64,000 nucleotides of DNA from Sulfitobacter sp. F26169L (GTDB lineage Bacteria; Pseudomonadota; Alphaproteobacteria; Rhodobacterales; Rhodobacteraceae), in assembly GCF_026410285.1 (NCBI RefSeq), contig NZ_JAPMLP010000002.1:193501-257500 (forward strand), written 5' to 3'. The first letter of the stretch is position 1. Each line of letters opens with the position of its first letter. Shown here piece by piece: positions 61,980 to 64,000 of the stretch. Below the pieces are notes generated by a model, which searched no databases, was not told the DNA's origin, and was given only the letters and a program-made list of their open reading frames with translations. The position numbers were made by a program, and so were the translations under genes.

Positions 61980-64000
61980 GAAACCTCGGCCTATTCATTG
62001 CCTTCATGTCTCTTTTCGGAGGGGGCGCGCAAGCGCAACAACTGCTTGTTCGGTCAGGTGACCATCCCACGTTTAGCCGTCTCACAATTCCTGTACCGGT
62101 CAAACAGCCATGGGAAGCACGTCAAACTACAACGGGCGTAGAGATCCAATTGCCAGATTTCAAAGGTGGCTTTGACCTCAAGGACGTATTCATCCGCATG
62201 CAGCGGGAACGAATCGCAGCTATCGAAACAAGCCGGAACTCACTGAAATTGGTAGTTACATGTGCGTGCCAAGCAACCGTTTTCCGAAGCGGCTCGCTGC
62301 TGGTCGTCGACGTAGCTGATCAAGGAAGTAAGCTAGCTGGCCCTCTACTTGATGGTCCGCCTTTGATTGGTGCGCGCGTTACGTCCGAGACACAAATGTC
62401 CAATAGTGAGAATGGTGCTGTTTTGCCTTGGATTGGGGCCCGCTCTCGTTTTGCCTTTCCTCTTACGCCTCCTAATTCTGCCCAGCTAAACATTCGCAAT
62501 TTTGAGCCAGAGAGTTCTTCAGCGGACCAAAAAGATCTGCTTAATAAAGTTCAAAACGAACTAGTTAAGGAAGTCGCAAACGCCGCTAGTATCGGAATTC
62601 TTGAGAACAGCTATGAGACTCCGCCTGTTAGTCCTATCACGGACCAGACCGGCCCAATGACAGCAGACCTCACGCCGAATGCGTTGCCACAGCTAGTTCA
62701 GGTTCCCTCGGAAAATATGCGAATTAGTTCAAGCATGGATAGAGATACACGCGCCGTAAGCGAAGAAGTTAGCGTGACAGCATCCAGCCAGACCTGTCCC
62801 TCGGATGAATTTCTTCCAGTAGAGACGTGGGGAACCGATCAGAGCTTTTCTAAACAAATTGGCCCCGCGCGAAATGCATTGATAGACGCCCGCGATCGCC
62901 TTGATCTAGAGGCCGTGCACCATTTCGCGCGGCTCTACATTCATTTCGGCTTCGGGGCTGAAGCGCTGAAAGTACTGAAACTTGATCCTACTGCGCAGAC
63001 CACAGTTGCTGAGCTGTTCGTTGTTGCCGCTATTTTGGAACATGGCGCCGCCACCGGCAGCAATACGCTTGCCGGATACGCAAGTTGTAAATCTAACGTC
63101 GCACTTTGGGCGATTCTGAGCGCTCGCGATCTTCCTTCAGACATTGCCATTGAAGCCAATGCTGCACTGCGCGCGCTAAACAAACTACCCCAACATCTGC
63201 GAAAAGTCGTAGCACCTATGTTGAGTGACCGTTTTTTACAAACCAATAACCCAAATGCCGCCGCGACAGCATTGCGCAGCATAGAACGGCTCGCAGGTGA
63301 AGTTCCGCCAGATGCTTTGATGGCGAAAGCTGACATTGCGCTCGGCGCGGGAATCTCTGCTGAAACTGCCCTAGAAGCCATCATTGACTCGAACAGCATG
63401 CAATCCGCTCGGGCATTGATAAAGCAGGTGGAGGGAAAGATCGCACGAGATGAGCCTGTTTCAGCCGAAGCAGTCACGTTGATTGAAGCGTATGCCCAGG
63501 AGCTTCGGGGGGCTCCTATCGGCCAAAAAATGCGACGCACCCAAATTATTGCGCTTGGCCAATCGCAGCGGTTTGACGAAGCATTTTCAGAACTGGGCGA
63601 TCTGAAGCCATCACTTTCACCTGAGGTTGTCAAAGATATCTTACAAACGGTGCTGGGCCAATTGGCTAGAAAGGCAGATCCTCTATCTTTTATGGAACAT
63701 TTTCTGGCGCAAAATCAGGACGATTTGAACAATCTTGATTTTGACACAAAACTTTTGCTGGCAGATGGTCTGAGTAACCTGGGATTTTTCGAACAGGCCC
63801 AAGGTATGATCGCCATGATTCCTGCAACTCCAAGAATACCTGCGCGCCAATTGCAGGCTGCCCGCGTAGCAATTGAGCTGCGCCAACCCTTTCAGGCTCA
63901 GGCTGCATTAATAGGCATCGAAGGCCAAAAAGCAGAGCTTTTGTTGGCTCAGGCGAAAGAAATGACAGGGGCATACAGTGAAGCTGCTGATATTTTCACA
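61976..64000 (+). CDS. large periplasmic protein downstream of motA (partial; MotC-like position)
   Basis: The frame is open from the ATG at 61976 to the end of the window (675 codons, no stop). It starts with a signal peptide (MRNLGLFIAFMSLFGGGAQA before QQ), followed by an acidic, helical protein rich in Ala and Leu. The second half looks like tandem helical repeats (TPR/HEAT-like), for example ALIDARDRLDLEAVHHFARL and VVAPMLSDRFLQTNNPNAAA. A periplasmic protein coupled to motA and placed near a MotE-like gene matches the role of rhizobial MotC, which binds MotB, but I see no clear sequence match to MotC. Confidence 0.7.
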   Translation, partial: MRNLGLFIAFMSLFGGGAQAQQLLVRSGDHPTFSRLTIPVPVKQPWEARQTTTGVEIQLPDFKGGFDLKDVFIRMQRERIAAIETSRNSLKLVVTCACQATVFRSGSLLVVDVADQGSKLAGPLLDGPPLIGARVTSETQMSNSENGAVLPWIGARSRFAFPLTPPNSAQLNIRNFEPESSSADQKDLLNKVQNELVKEVANAASIGILENSYETPPVSPITDQTGPMTADLTPNALPQLVQVPSENMRISSSMDRDTRAVSEEVSVTASSQTCPSDEFLPVETWGTDQSFSKQIGPARNALIDARDRLDLEAVHHFARLYIHFGFGAEALKVLKLDPTAQTTVAELFVVAAILEHGAATGSNTLAGYASCKSNVALWAILSARDLPSDIAIEANAALRALNKLPQHLRKVVAPMLSDRFLQTNNPNAAATALRSIERLAGEVPPDALMAKADIALGAGISAETALEAIIDSNSMQSARALIKQVEGKIARDEPVSAEAVTLIEAYAQELRGAPIGQKMRRTQIIALGQSQRFDEAFSELGDLKPSLSPEVVKDILQTVLGQLARKADPLSFMEHFLAQNQDDLNNLDFDTKLLLADGLSNLGFFEQAQGMIAMIPATPRIPARQLQAARVAIELRQPFQAQAALIGIEGQKAELLLAQAKEMTGAYSEAADIFT

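Noticed and set aside
1..64000. CRISPR arrays, rRNA genes, prophage, toxin-antitoxin pairs
   Set aside because: I read for spaced repeats, rRNA stretches and phage or toxin-type small gene pairs and saw none; this was by eye, so weak tRNAs could be missed.

Overview
The window looks like chromosomal DNA of a marine alphaproteobacterium of the Roseobacter group (Rhodobacterales). The support is moderately high GC, a flagellar cluster in roseobacter style (motB-flgE-flgK-flgL-flgI facing fliP-fliN-fliH-fliF), a Fur/Mur-type regulator divergent from sitABCD, a DUF6478 protein, a 59-residue zf-CHCC protein, and CtrA-like TTAA-N7-TTAA sites. I cannot name a genus. Gene density is high, and many operon partners overlap by an ATGA or GTGA junction.

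Layout. 1-1466: the tail of an unknown gene, a DUF6478 protein and a small hypothetical. 1550-5590 (minus): gpmI-envC-like-ctpA, ending in a strong terminator. 5591-6126: a non-coding stretch with a candidate 6S RNA and a cluster of AATGATC palindromes. 6127-9819: zf-CHCC protein, polA and a GST. 9824-11391 (minus): DUF1285 protein, secreted ankyrin protein, DUF2798 protein. 11462-18181: a MoxR-DUF58-DUF4159-membrane protein operon. 18190-26576 (minus): AEC transporter, pbpC and a giant alpha-2-macroglobulin. 26714-32160: hybrid histidine kinase, yaaA, recQ, YggT. 32294-37572: thioesterase, UMF1-type MFS, mepA, phytase-like protein, queuosine-precursor transporter with a folded leader, a mini-ORF with a perfect anti-16S ribosome-binding site, and arfB. 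37824-38696: a cut-down CobG. 38878-42860: Mur regulator and SitABCD. 42857-47916: class IV aminotransferase, pncB, pncA, trhO and an MFS transporter. 48045-64000: flagellar and motor genes.

How the genes fit together. Several products act on the envelope: CtpA, EnvC-like, PbpC, alpha-2-macroglobulin and MepA. PncA and PncB recycle nicotinamide. Mur with SitABCD is a manganese homeostasis unit with two operator-like sites. In the flagellar region the rod, hook and ring genes, part of the export apparatus, and the stator genes motB and motA sit about 13 kb apart. A MotE-like protein and a large periplasmic protein flank motA, recalling the rhizobial MotE/MotC system.

The one clear scar of horizontal transfer is between flgI and fliP. 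It holds a dead IS3-family element of about 1.25 kb beside the C-terminal part of a polysaccharide flippase. I found no CRISPR array, rRNA, intact prophage or convincing tRNA. I see no clearly new multi-gene defence or metabolic system. The best leads for something undescribed are the folded yhhQ leader, the mini-ORF before arfB, the 6S-like RNA upstream of gpmI, and the MotE-MotA-MotC-like block.
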